A DNA stretch of 50,415 nucleotides from positions 1 to 50,415 of the forward strand of contig CAOKRT010000011.1 in assembly GCA_948471205.1 (NCBI GenBank), read 5' to 3'. Shown piece after piece: positions 42,131 through 50,415 of the stretch. Source of the DNA: an uncultured Oscillospiraceae bacterium. Lineage in GTDB: Bacteria > Bacillota > Clostridia > Oscillospirales > Acutalibacteraceae. A program made the position numbers and the translations under genes. The stretch's first letter is position 1; every line of letters starts with the position of its first letter. The notes beneath the pieces are model-generated. The model saw only the letters and a list, made by a program, of their open reading frames with translations. It was not told the origin of the DNA and ran no database searches.

Positions 42131-44785
42131 ATGAAAAAATATTTGAATATTCTTTTATCTGTTTTTTTATCTTTCCTTATATTGCCACAGGCTTTGCCTG
42201 CCGTTTCTCTGGCTCAAAATGCGGCTGAAAATAACAGCACCGTACAGGAAACTGTTTTGGACAACAATGAAAACACGCTGAATCAGGATTCGGATACCGT
42301 ACATATGCCTGAAACTTCTTCTGATTCACAAATAACGGAATATGATAAAAATGAGAAAACCGTTTCAGACAACAATAATAAAATCAATCCGGAAATTTTT
42401 GCCGACTATAATGAATTATACGGAATAGAGAAAAAAACACAGCCGCAGATTGTTTTAAATTCAAAAGCAGAAAGAAGCGCCGGCACACAGTATTTAAAAT
42501 ATTTGGCAGTTTTTATTGAATTCAGCGACAGCGATGAAAATATTGTGCATCACCTTGACGATGCACAGTGCGTTTCAAATGCCGAAACAATTTTCAACAG
42601 TGACGAGCTTTTTGAAATGGAATCAGTTAACGGAAAAATCAATGTTCCCTCTTTCAAAAAATACTATGAAATGCAAAGCTACGGCAAGCTTTCCATGACT
42701 GCCGATATTTTTCCTAAGGAAAACGGCAAAGTTGCTTCTTACAGAGACCCTCACCCGATGGCTTATTATTTGAAATACAGCGAAAACAACACAATTGGTT
42801 ATAAAAATTCAAATGAATCTCTGGAAAGAGAACGTGAACTTATAAACAATGCTGTGGATTATGTAGCAGACCAGATTGCCGCAAGCGGCATTACAGCAGA
42901 TGAAATCGACAGCGGAAATGACGGATTTGTTGACGCAATTTCATTTTTTGTTGAGGGCACTGATGCTTTTTCCGCTTCAATCGGCTGGGGTGATTTATTA
43001 TGGTCTCACAAAATGGACAATATCGGTGTAAACACAAAGATACTCGGAAAAGAAGTTTCAGCGTACAATCTTGTTTATTCCTATGATTATGCAGATGTTG
43101 CTGGCGTATTTTCCTTTAACCGCGGCGGCTACGGCACCATCATTCATGAATTCGGGCATACACTGGGTTATATGGATTTATACCGCACGGGTGCATCACA
43201 GAATATGCCTGTTGGCTTCTATGACATTATGGGCAATTCCATAGGTTCTAATCCTCAGAACTTTCTTGCTTACTATATAAGTGAATACAACAGAGCCACA
43301 AACTGGCACAATCCGTTGCCTGTTATATCAAAAAGCACACAAAGCATTACGCTGACAAAGCCTGAATTTACCGACCCAAACGAAAAGCGGGCCGTAAAAA
43401 TTCAGACAGATAAAGCAAGCAAAGAATATTTTGTAATCGAATACCATGAAAAGCAAAATACTTACAGTTCCCATTCTGCCGATGAAAGCGGAATTATCGT
43501 TTACCGTGTAAATGAAAACAATAAATATTCCGGCAATAAAGACGGCGGAGATCACGGCGAAAAGGATCATACATTTGTATTCAGACCGAATGAAACTGCT
43601 TTAGGTGCGGGACTCGGTAATTTAAGTCAGGCAACACTGAATCTTAATCGCCCTTCCCTTGGTAAAGACATTGATTTTTCAAACAGTGCATTTGATAATA
43701 AAACCGTTTATTATTCTGACGGTTCAAATTCCGGAATTATAATAAATGTTACGGCACAGACAGATAATTCTGTTACTTTCAACATAAGTATTCCTGCACC
43801 TGAGGGAAGCGGCACACAGGCTGACCCATACCTGATTTCAGATACAGACACCTTTATTTATTTTCTTCAGCGCAACACTGCAAACAAATATTATAAATTG
43901 GTAAATAACATTGATTTTTCAGGTGTAACGGATTATCCTAAAATGCAGTTCCAGGGTTTTCTTGACGGAAACGGAAAAACCATTTCAAACATAAATTCAT
44001 CCTGCGGTGTTTTTGATGAAACAGGAAACTTCAACGGAAAATCTTCTGTAGAAAATCTGATTGTTGAGAATATAAATGCAAACGGAAACGGCGCATATCT
44101 TGGCGGATTTGTATCCAATGCCTATAACTGCACTTTAAAAAACATTCACATAAAATCAGGTAAGGTTATCAATACCGAAGATACAATGAATGATCTTTCC
44201 TCAACCGGCGGTTTTGCCGGAAACGTTTCAAATTCCGTCATTATTGAAAACTGTTCTTCGGCTGCCGATGTAAATTCTCCTAAAAATGCAGGCGGGTTCA
44301 TCGGCATTAATATGAATGCCGTAATCAGAAACTGTTATGCAAACGGCATTACAACAGGAAATAAAAACATCGGCGGTTTTATCGGTCTTCAATGCATTAT
44401 GGATAACAGCTACAATATTCCGCAGAATACATACTTTTTTGTAAAATCCGGTTTGCGCAGCGCAGTCGGCGGTTATGCTGCTTTTCACAATCTTACTGCG
44501 CTTCCTGCCAATTCTCTTGACAAAGGTATTTCTGCATTAACCGATGAAATACGCCTTGATAAAGAAAGTATAACAATCAGCGAGCTTGAAATTGCAAAGC
44601 TTACTGTTTTGAATGCTTCATCAAAAATCACATGGTCTTCAAGCAATCCATATACGGCACGTGTTGATGCAAGCGGAAGAATTGCTCCATTTTCACCCGG
44701 AACAACTGTTATTACAGCAACAGATGAAAGCGGGCGTTCCGTTTCCTGCACCGTTACAGTAATTCCGGCACCGCTGCCGTTTTAA
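42131..44785 (+). CDS. Secreted M6-family metalloprotease with GLUG and Ig-like domains
   Basis: 884 residues. Signal peptide (KKYLNILLSVFLSFLIL, cut after ALPAVSLA), Asn/Asp-rich linker to about 100, then an M6 (immune inhibitor A-like) protease domain with zinc motif HEFGHTLGYMD at residues 339-349. Residues about 560-780 contain GLUG-type repeats (GGFAGNVSNSVIIENC, GGFIGINMNAVIRNCY) and the end is a BIG2-type Ig domain (TWSSSNPYTARVDASG). No LPxTG anchor, so it is secreted or held by its C-terminal domains. Such proteases cut host or surface proteins. It has its own terminator. Confidence 0.88.
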   Translation: MKKYLNILLSVFLSFLILPQALPAVSLAQNAAENNSTVQETVLDNNENTLNQDSDTVHMPETSSDSQITEYDKNEKTVSDNNNKINPEIFADYNELYGIEKKTQPQIVLNSKAERSAGTQYLKYLAVFIEFSDSDENIVHHLDDAQCVSNAETIFNSDELFEMESVNGKINVPSFKKYYEMQSYGKLSMTADIFPKENGKVASYRDPHPMAYYLKYSENNTIGYKNSNESLERERELINNAVDYVADQIAASGITADEIDSGNDGFVDAISFFVEGTDAFSASIGWGDLLWSHKMDNIGVNTKILGKEVSAYNLVYSYDYADVAGVFSFNRGGYGTIIHEFGHTLGYMDLYRTGASQNMPVGFYDIMGNSIGSNPQNFLAYYISEYNRATNWHNPLPVISKSTQSITLTKPEFTDPNEKRAVKIQTDKASKEYFVIEYHEKQNTYSSHSADESGIIVYRVNENNKYSGNKDGGDHGEKDHTFVFRPNETALGAGLGNLSQATLNLNRPSLGKDIDFSNSAFDNKTVYYSDGSNSGIIINVTAQTDNSVTFNISIPAPEGSGTQADPYLISDTDTFIYFLQRNTANKYYKLVNNIDFSGVTDYPKMQFQGFLDGNGKTISNINSSCGVFDETGNFNGKSSVENLIVENINANGNGAYLGGFVSNAYNCTLKNIHIKSGKVINTEDTMNDLSSTGGFAGNVSNSVIIENCSSAADVNSPKNAGGFIGINMNAVIRNCYANGITTGNKNIGGFIGLQCIMDNSYNIPQNTYFFVKSGLRSAVGGYAAFHNLTALPANSLDKGISALTDEIRLDKESITISELEIAKLTVLNASSKITWSSSNPYTARVDASGRIAPFSPGTTVITATDESGRSVSCTVTVIPAPLPF

Positions 44786-44798
44786 CGAATAATAATGT

Positions 44799-44830
44799 AA
44801 AAAACGCTTTCATAAATGAAAGCGTTTTTT
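44799..44830. terminator. Bidirectional terminator
   Basis: AAAAAACGCTTTCAT (44799-44813) pairs with ATGAAAGCGTTTTTT (44816-44830), between convergent genes. Confidence 0.92.
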
Positions 44831-44848
44831 TGTTATATTTTCGTGTGG

Positions 44849-45448
44849 TTATACAAATTTACTTTTTATTTTTTCATATATTTCAACAATTTTGAATCTA
44901 ACTTCAAACTTACTGCCAGAATGAATAAGTTCCATTTCTTCTTCATCAAGCACTTCAGTCATTTCACTTTCCGAAACTGCCGGAAGACAGATTGCCGGAA
45001 ACATGACGCACCACCAGTTACGCCCTTTTGCTTCGCCGATTTCAATTTTAAGCGCATTGTAAATTCCGCTTGGCAAGGTAATTTCTTCATATTCTCTTGT
45101 GTTGAAATATTCCTTATCCACATATGCGTTTACCGAATAATCATATCCGTTTTGCCTTATACATGCTTCAGCCGTGTTTTTAAACAAATCAATATTATTT
45201 TCACAGGAATAAATGATTTCATCAAGCGAACTGCACTGTGTAAACACATTCTGCCCTTGTTCAAGAACCGCATCCCGAACCTTCAGCTTCAGCGCCTGAT
45301 CATTTTCGTTATCGGAATTGGCAAGAATATGCAGTCTGAAAACATCATCAGAAATTCTTTCGCTTGTTTCAATAAAGGGTGTTATATAAGCCGAAATAAT
45401 CAGCAACAGCAGAAATATAGGTACAAATACTTTTATTGTTTTATTCAA
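44849..45448 (-). CDS. spoIIR: Stage II sporulation protein R
   Basis: 199 residues. N-terminal signal/anchor (KVFVPIFLLLLIISAYI), then FRLHILANSDNENDQALKLKVRDAV (split: FRLHILANSDNENDQ, ALKLKVRDAV), the diagnostic SpoIIR motif, and GRNWWCVMFPAICLP near residue 140. SpoIIR is secreted by the forespore and activates pro-sigma-E processing by SpoIIGA. The gene is separated from ispE by a terminator, so it has its own control. Confidence 0.93.
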   Translation of the reverse strand: MNKTIKVFVPIFLLLLIISAYITPFIETSERISDDVFRLHILANSDNENDQALKLKVRDAVLEQGQNVFTQCSSLDEIIYSCENNIDLFKNTAEACIRQNGYDYSVNAYVDKEYFNTREYEEITLPSGIYNALKIEIGEAKGRNWWCVMFPAICLPAVSESEMTEVLDEEEMELIHSGSKFEVRFKIVEIYEKIKSKFV

Positions 45449-45453
45449 AATAA

Positions 45454-45487
45454 AAACCTGCCTTTCAACTTGATTGTGGGCAGGTTT
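45454..45487 (-). terminator. Terminator after ispE
   Basis: AAACCTGCC (45454-45462) pairs with GGCAGGTTT (45479-45487); on the minus strand a T run follows. Confidence 0.8.
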
Positions 45488-45495
45488 AAATTATT

Positions 45496-46368
45496 TTATT
45501 CAATTATTTTACAGCCCTTGCTTACAGGCGTACAAACTAAAATATCTTTGGCGAATTCTTTTAAATCAGCCGCCGCTTTATCTGCATCGGCTTTATTCTG
45601 AAAAATTCCGAAAACCGTAGGTCCGCTTCCGCTCATACAAAAACCGCAGGCATGATTGTTCTTTAACACTTCTTTTATATTGATTCTGTTCGGAACCTCT
45701 ATAAACTGTTCAAACACATTTTCCATTTTCGAACAGATTTCTTCAAGATTTCTGGACTGCATTGCACACAGCATACCAAACTTGTCCGGTGTGTGCGTTT
45801 TTCCGAACAAATCAAACTGCTTATACGCATAACCTGTATTCACATCAAAATCAGGCTTAGCAAGCACAATAAAACATTTTCTTAAAGGCTTAACTTTGCT
45901 TAAAACATCGCCTATTCCCTGTGCAAGCAAAGTTCCGCCGGTCAGGCAAAACGGAACATCCGCACCGATTGCTGCACCAATTCTGCAAAGCGCATCTGTA
46001 CCAAGCTCTGTGTTGTAAAGTCTGTCGAGCGCTGTTAATACAGCCGCGCCGTCAGCACTTCCGCCGGCAAGACCTGCAGCGTGAGGAATTCGTTTTACAA
46101 TATCTATATTGATACCCTTGTTCTTCTTCTGCACAGCCTTAAAAAAGGCTTCTGCGGCCTTGTAGGCAATATTTTTGTTATCTGTAGGAATATCCGGCTT
46201 ATTACATGTAATGGAAATTGTTTTTGACTTATTCTCCGTTACAGTTACCGTATCATAAACACCCACACTCTGCATAATCATAAACAAATCGTGATAACCG
46301 TCATTACGTCGGTTCACAATATCAAGCAGCAGATTTATTTTTGCATAAGCCTTAACCTTTACTTCCAT
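45496..46368 (-). CDS. ispE: 4-diphosphocytidyl-2-C-methyl-D-erythritol kinase IspE
   Basis: 290 residues, GHMP kinase. KAYAKINLLLDIV at the start with the catalytic Lys, the ATP loop IPHAAGLAGGSADGAAVL, and MSGSGPTVFG near the end. It phosphorylates CDP-methylerythritol in the MEP isoprenoid pathway. It follows the aminotransferase stop by 1 bp. Confidence 0.95.
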   Translation of the reverse strand: MEVKVKAYAKINLLLDIVNRRNDGYHDLFMIMQSVGVYDTVTVTENKSKTISITCNKPDIPTDNKNIAYKAAEAFFKAVQKKNKGINIDIVKRIPHAAGLAGGSADGAAVLTALDRLYNTELGTDALCRIGAAIGADVPFCLTGGTLLAQGIGDVLSKVKPLRKCFIVLAKPDFDVNTGYAYKQFDLFGKTHTPDKFGMLCAMQSRNLEEICSKMENVFEQFIEVPNRINIKEVLKNNHACGFCMSGSGPTVFGIFQNKADADKAAADLKEFAKDILVCTPVSKGCKIIE

Positions 46369-46369
46369 A

Positions 46370-47545
46370 TTACTCCTTCAGTTCATTAATAAATTCGCCG
46401 ATTTTATTGATAGCAGTTCTGATATTATCAATAGAATAGCAGTATGACACTCGTATATATCCCTCGCCGCAGTCGCCGAAAGCTGTGCCGGGAATAACGG
46501 CAACGTGTTTTTCCATAATCAGTCTTTCGCAGAATTCATCACTTGAAAGTCCGGTTGATTTTATACAGGGAAACAGATAAAAGGCGCCTTCAGGCTCAAA
46601 GCATTCAAGACCGATTTCTCTGAAAGCATTAACGGCAAATCTGCGGCGCATATCGTAATCGTCACGCATTTTTGCAATATCCGCGTCGCCGTTTCTGAGT
46701 GCCTCAACTGCAGCATACTGTGAATTGGTAGGAGCACTCATAATAGCAAACTGATGCAGCTTGGTCATCTGTGAAATAACAGGCGCCGGACCTAATGCAT
46801 AGCCAAGTCTCCAGCCGGTCATTGAATATGTTTTTGAAAAACCGTTAATGACAATTGTTCTTTCCTGCATACCGTCTACAGAGGCAATGGAACAATGCCC
46901 CTCATTTCCGTAAGTAAGTTCGCTGTATATTTCATCAGAAATAACAAACAGATTATGTTTGATGATAACCTTTGCAATTTCTTCAAGCTCATTTTTTCTC
47001 ATTACCGCACCCGTGGGGTTATTGGGATACGGCAGAACAAGCAGTTTTGTTTTATCGGTTATTGCATTTTCCAGTGTTTCGGCATCCAATTTAAAATTGT
47101 TTTCAGCCTTTGTTACAAGCGCACACGGAATACCGGAACAAGTCTGCACAATCGGCTTATAACAGACAAAAGAGGGTTCCGGAACAAGAACTTCATCTCC
47201 CGCCGCAATCAATGTTCGGATTGCCATATCAATGCCCTCCGAACCGCCAACGGTTACAAGGACCTCTGAACCGGCATTATAATCAATATGAAACTTTCTG
47301 CTGTAATACCTGCATATTTCTTCTCTCAACTCAATCATACCCGCATTTGCCGTATATCTTGTTGCACCTTTATCAAGATAATCAATTGCAGATCTTCTTA
47401 TATGCCAGGGTGTAAGAAAATCAGGCTCGCCGACGCCAAGTGAAATAACATCATCCATTTCTTCCGCAATTGAAAAAAACTTTCTTATGCCGCTGGGCTT
47501 GACGTTTACTATATTTTCATTTAAAAAATTGCTGTAATCAATCAC
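46370..47545 (-). CDS. PLP-dependent aminotransferase (class I/II)
   Basis: 391 residues. PLP-lysine in NGFSKTYSMTGWRLGYA, PNNPTGAV for cofactor contact, SDEIYSEL for Asp/Tyr, and the final IRVSYCYS Arg. This is the group that includes aspartate/alanine/aromatic aminotransferases paired with Lrp-type regulators. Start overlaps the Lrp-type gene stop (ATGA), so translation is coupled. The preferred amino acid is not clear. Confidence 0.92.
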   Translation of the reverse strand: MIDYSNFLNENIVNVKPSGIRKFFSIAEEMDDVISLGVGEPDFLTPWHIRRSAIDYLDKGATRYTANAGMIELREEICRYYSRKFHIDYNAGSEVLVTVGGSEGIDMAIRTLIAAGDEVLVPEPSFVCYKPIVQTCSGIPCALVTKAENNFKLDAETLENAITDKTKLLVLPYPNNPTGAVMRKNELEEIAKVIIKHNLFVISDEIYSELTYGNEGHCSIASVDGMQERTIVINGFSKTYSMTGWRLGYALGPAPVISQMTKLHQFAIMSAPTNSQYAAVEALRNGDADIAKMRDDYDMRRRFAVNAFREIGLECFEPEGAFYLFPCIKSTGLSSDEFCERLIMEKHVAVIPGTAFGDCGEGYIRVSYCYSIDNIRTAINKIGEFINELKE

Positions 47546-48021
47546 AGGGATACAGTCCCCCTATCATCCTTTGCTTGCTCAGAGAAAATAACACCCTGCT
47601 CCTTAAATCTTTTAAGAATAAAATGCGTTGCCGTTGAAACAACACCTTCCAGCGGAGAAAGACGGTGTGCAACAAACATGGCAACCTCCTGAAAAGACTT
47701 GTCGGTAACCATAACGGCAAAATCAAAGCCGCCGCTCATAAGATAAATAGATTCAACCTCTTCCAGTCTGGAAATTCTGTTTGCCACATCATCAAAACCA
47801 TGACCGTATTTCGGCTGCACTTTGATTTCGATAAGTGCTGTAACCGTTTCGTATTCGGCTTTATCTTTATCAATAACAGCTTTATAGCCTTTCAAAACGC
47901 CTGTGCTTTCAAGCAGGTTAATTTCCTTTGCTATTTCCTCTTCACTTTTGCCAAGCATAACCGCAATTTCCTTGTTGGATAATCTTGCATTGTTTTCAAG
48001 CAGACTAAGTAATTTATTCAT
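47542..48021 (-). CDS. Lrp/AsnC-family regulator
   Basis: 159 residues: N-terminal winged helix (RLSNKEIAVMLGKSEEEIAKEI) and the RAM ligand domain (VTALIEIKVQPKYG, YLMSGGFDFAVMVT). Such proteins bind amino acids and control their metabolism; the partner is the aminotransferase with which it overlaps. No separate operator could be identified upstream of it. Confidence 0.92.
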   Translation of the reverse strand: MNKLLSLLENNARLSNKEIAVMLGKSEEEIAKEINLLESTGVLKGYKAVIDKDKAEYETVTALIEIKVQPKYGHGFDDVANRISRLEEVESIYLMSGGFDFAVMVTDKSFQEVAMFVAHRLSPLEGVVSTATHFILKRFKEQGVIFSEQAKDDRGTVSL

Positions 48022-48033
48022 AAATATCTCTCC

Positions 48034-48843
48034 TTATTTAATCTGAAGCATAACAGGTTCCCGCTTCTGATAGATAGCCGCATATTCAAAGCCGCATTTC
48101 TTGGCAAGCGCCATCCCCTGTTCTATACCCATACCGAGCTTGGTATGGTAATGACTGTCAGAACCGATTGTAATATATTCACCGCCAAGTTCTTTGAAAA
48201 GTCTTACAATACTTTCGGGCGGCAAGGTTTCATTTAGCTCTAAAAACAGCCCTGATGTGTTAATTTCCAGCGCTTTACCGTTTTGAGAAAGCGTTTTCAG
48301 TATTTGTTCTATTATATCTGAAAAACGCGATAAATCAACATCTATTTTTGAATTGCCCTTAATATATCTTAAAGGATATGTTAAATGGGCAAGGGAATCA
48401 AATTGATTCCACAGGCAAAGCTGATAAACCGTTTCGAAGTATTTTTCAAGCAAAGCGTAAATATCATAATTGCTGTAATCAAGAAAATAAAAATCTTCCA
48501 TATTTTCAAGATTATGAATTGAACCGAGAATAAAATCATATTTAAATTTATTTAAAATATGTTCAGACCGTTCCCTGTTATATATTGCCTGTCCAAGTTC
48601 CAGCCCCTGAAGCACAAGAAGCTGTCCTTCAAAAAATCTTTTTGCCTTGTAGGTTTCAAAAAACTGATTTGTGCAAAAGGCTCTGAAATCAAGATTTTTT
48701 GAATCAATTTCACAATGGTCCGTTATGGCAATAACATTCAGCCCTTTATCAACAGCGCTTTCACACAGCAGCATGCAGGAATGGTTTCCGTCAAACGAAT
48801 GGTCCGAATGCGTATGCATATCTGTCAGATTGGAAAAACTCAT
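48034..48843 (-). CDS. PHP-domain phosphatase (histidinol-phosphatase family)
   Basis: 269 residues from the ATG at 48843 after AAAGGTAA; a start 18 bases further up has no ribosome site. Metal ligands in DMHTHSDHSFDG, ITDHCEID, LGSIHN, and GSDSHYHTKLG. Histidinol-phosphatase HisK type, but no other his genes are near, so another phosphate ester is possible. It precedes the Lrp gene by 12 bp. Confidence 0.87.
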   Translation of the reverse strand: MSFSNLTDMHTHSDHSFDGNHSCMLLCESAVDKGLNVIAITDHCEIDSKNLDFRAFCTNQFFETYKAKRFFEGQLLVLQGLELGQAIYNRERSEHILNKFKYDFILGSIHNLENMEDFYFLDYSNYDIYALLEKYFETVYQLCLWNQFDSLAHLTYPLRYIKGNSKIDVDLSRFSDIIEQILKTLSQNGKALEINTSGLFLELNETLPPESIVRLFKELGGEYITIGSDSHYHTKLGMGIEQGMALAKKCGFEYAAIYQKREPVMLQIK

Positions 48844-48922
48844 AATGATTACCTTTAACAATTATTTCTTTTCATTATTTTATCACATTATATATAAAAT
48901 TCAAATATTATTATAGTTTTTA

Positions 48923-48951
48923 TTGAAAAAAGTTTTTAGCTTTGTTATAAT
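48923..48951 (+). promoter_or_regulatory. Promoter of the ACT-PFL operon
   Basis: TTGAAA (48923-48928), 17-bp spacer, TATAAT (48946-48951); AGGAGG follows before the ATG at 48979. Confidence 0.85.
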
Positions 48952-48978
48952 CATTTTAATATTTAGGAGGTTTTATAT

Positions 48979-49248
48979 ATGAGAGCAGTTATTACGGTTA
49001 TAGGTAAAGATATGGTTGGCATCCTTGCAAAAGTTTCATCTGTATGTGCAGATAATAAAGTGAATATTATAGAAGTAACACAATCTATTCTTCAGGATAT
49101 GTTTTGTATGATAATGATGGCTGATATTTCAGAATGCTCTGTGCCTTTTGCAGAATTTTCGGATATGCTTTCCGAATACGGAAAAGAAAGCAGTCTTTCA
49201 ATTCATGTAATGAATGAAGATATTTTTAATTCCATGCACAGAATATAG
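48979..49248 (+). CDS. ACT-domain protein (UPF0237 type)
   Basis: 89 residues, one ACT domain: [30 protein letters not shown] (split: [27 protein letters not shown]). It matches the small ACT proteins always found next to the PFL/DUF711 gene, which follows 11 bp later. Probably an amino-acid or nucleotide-sensing partner; no tested function. Confidence 0.9.
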   Translation: MRAVITVIGKDMVGILAKVSSVCADNKVNIIEVTQSILQDMFCMIMMADISECSVPFAEFSDMLSEYGKESSLSIHVMNEDIFNSMHRI

Positions 49249-49259
49249 GAGAACTGTTT

Positions 49260-50415
49260 ATGATTAATACATTTGATATTCTTGAAACCATAAAAATGAT
49301 TCAGGATGAATGCCTTGATATCAGAACAACCACAATGGGTATTTCCCTGCTTGACTGCGCTGATTCAAACATAGATAAATCCTGTGAAAAGATTTATGAA
49401 AAAATCTGCCGCAAAGCGGAAAAACTTGTTGCTACAGGCGAAGAAATTGAAAAACAGTATGGAATTCCGATTATTAACAAACGTGTTTCCGTTACTCCAA
49501 TTGCCTTGCTTGCCGGTGTCAGCGGCGGCGATCCCGTAAAATACGCACTTACGCTTGAAAAAGCGGCAAATACAATCGGTGTTAATTTTATCGGCGGTTA
49601 TTCGGCTTTGGTGCAGAAAGGATTTTCTGCCGGTGATTTGGAACTGATTCATTCCATTCCCGAAGCACTTGCCCGCACAGAGCATCTTTGCTCTTCCGTT
49701 AATATCGGTTCCACAAAAGCCGGTATTAATATGGATGCAGTAAAAATAATGGGACAAAAGGTGAAAGAGGCTGCCGAGCTTACAAAAGACAGAGAATGTA
49801 TTGCAGCAGGCAAACTGGTTGTATTCTGCAATGCACCTGAAGACAATCCCTTTATGGCAGGTGCTTTTCATGGTGTTTCCGAACCTGACTGCGTAATTAA
49901 TGTAGGCGTTTCGGGTCCGGGTGTTGTAAGAGCGGCTATATCAAAATATCCTGACTACAGCATAAATGAAATTGCAGAACTTATAAAGAAAACTGCATTT
50001 AAAATTACAAGAATGGGTCAGCTTGTAGGTGTTGAAGCATCAAAAAGGCTGAATGTTCCGTTTGGAATTGTAGATTTATCACTTGCCCCAACCCCCGCTG
50101 TCGGTGACTCAGTTGCACATATACTTGAGGAAATCGGGCTTGAACAGTGCGGCGGTGCAGGAACAACTGCATGCCTTGCTATGCTGAACGATGCTGTTAA
50201 AAAAGGCGGTGTTATGGCGTCTTCAAGCGTCGGCGGACTTTCGGGTGCTTTTATTCCTGTTTCTGAAGATGCAGGCATGATTCATGCGGCAAGAAGCGGC
50301 GCATTAACAATTGAAAAACTTGAAGCAATGACCGCTGTATGTTCTGTTGGACTGGATATGATTGTGATTCCCGGTGATACAAGCGCCGAAGTTATCAGCG
50401 GAATTATTGCAGACG
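49260..50415 (+). CDS. PFL-family (DUF711/UPF0210) protein, 3' end outside window
   Basis: Starts ATG 49260 after AGGAGAACTGTTT; 385 codons are seen and the frame is open at the right edge (the family has about 450 residues). It shows [51 protein letters not shown] (split: [21 protein letters not shown]) and [15 protein letters not shown], all characteristic. The fold is related to pyruvate formate lyase, but no Gly-radical segment is visible; the function is unknown. Confidence 0.93.
   Translation, partial: MINTFDILETIKMIQDECLDIRTTTMGISLLDCADSNIDKSCEKIYEKICRKAEKLVATGEEIEKQYGIPIINKRVSVTPIALLAGVSGGDPVKYALTLEKAANTIGVNFIGGYSALVQKGFSAGDLELIHSIPEALARTEHLCSSVNIGSTKAGINMDAVKIMGQKVKEAAELTKDRECIAAGKLVVFCNAPEDNPFMAGAFHGVSEPDCVINVGVSGPGVVRAAISKYPDYSINEIAELIKKTAFKITRMGQLVGVEASKRLNVPFGIVDLSLAPTPAVGDSVAHILEEIGLEQCGGAGTTACLAMLNDAVKKGGVMASSSVGGLSGAFIPVSEDAGMIHAARSGALTIEKLEAMTAVCSVGLDMIVIPGDTSAEVISGIIAD

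Noticed and set aside
44816-45601. Long plus-strand frame over spoIIR
   Set aside because: It is Phe/Cys/Asn-rich antisense of the clear spoIIR gene.

Overview
The window is low-GC DNA from a spore-forming Clostridia bacterium, probably a gut Oscillospiraceae/Ruminococcaceae relative. The sporulation and germination genes spoIIM, spoIIR and cwlD, the queA-tgt-yajC cluster followed by a small membrane protein, the glycan hydrolases of families GH95 and GH43, and the Gram-positive style promoters and Shine-Dalgarno sequences all point that way. The genus cannot be fixed from the sequence alone.

Layout of the chromosomal parts. 1-2.5 kb: the 3' end of an RHS/YD-repeat protein, a membrane protein that may be its immunity partner, and a shortened AraC-type regulator. 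2.6-10 kb: sugar metabolism (GH95 lipoprotein, GT8 glycosyltransferase, GH43 enzyme, Gfo/Idh/MocA oxidoreductase) plus a TtcA-like tRNA thiolase. 10.1-21 kb: one rightward block with a heterodimeric ABC exporter, TrkA-TrkH, a sodium:alanine (AGCS) symporter, a zinc-ribbon membrane protein and KtrB-KtrA, so two potassium uptake systems lie side by side. 21-26 kb: an old-yellow-enzyme family oxidoreductase and the lysine/diaminopimelate operon asd-dapA-dapB. 26-30.9 kb: queA, tgt, yajC, a small membrane protein, spoIIM, and a XerD-type tyrosine recombinase. 38.6-50.4 kb: cwlD-radA, a 2-hydroxyacid dehydrogenase, two tRNA-Leu genes, an M6 metalloprotease, spoIIR, ispE, an aminotransferase with an Lrp/AsnC regulator, a PHP phosphatase, and an ACT-domain protein with a PFL/DUF711 protein that runs off the end.

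The unusual part is 31,290-37,515: a complete-looking integrated filamentous phage (inovirus) of 6,184 bp in a Gram-positive host, inserted beside the xerD-like gene and bounded by a perfect 42-bp direct repeat. Its leftward genes run: small protein, pMV158-type HUH Rep, possible ssDNA-binding protein, small membrane protein, major coat protein, terminator, Zot-type assembly ATPase, small membrane protein, two membrane-anchored virion candidates (one with twelve gap-free 11-residue repeats) and two small proteins. A divergent Cro/CI-type repressor faces three operators placed on a consensus promoter. The non-coding region holds a pMV158-type nick sequence (TACTACG/A) in the bulge of a large hairpin, next to two long direct repeats. 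The element encodes no integrase, so it probably uses the host Xer recombinase. The coat gene has no standard start codon: ACG stands exactly where ATG should be, so it is either a non-canonical start or a recent inactivation.

Right of the prophage, 37.5-38.5 kb carries a frameshifted relative of the last phage gene, another small gene and a ribbon-helix-helix regulator behind a 20-bp perfect inverted repeat. This looks like the remains of an earlier related insertion at the same site.
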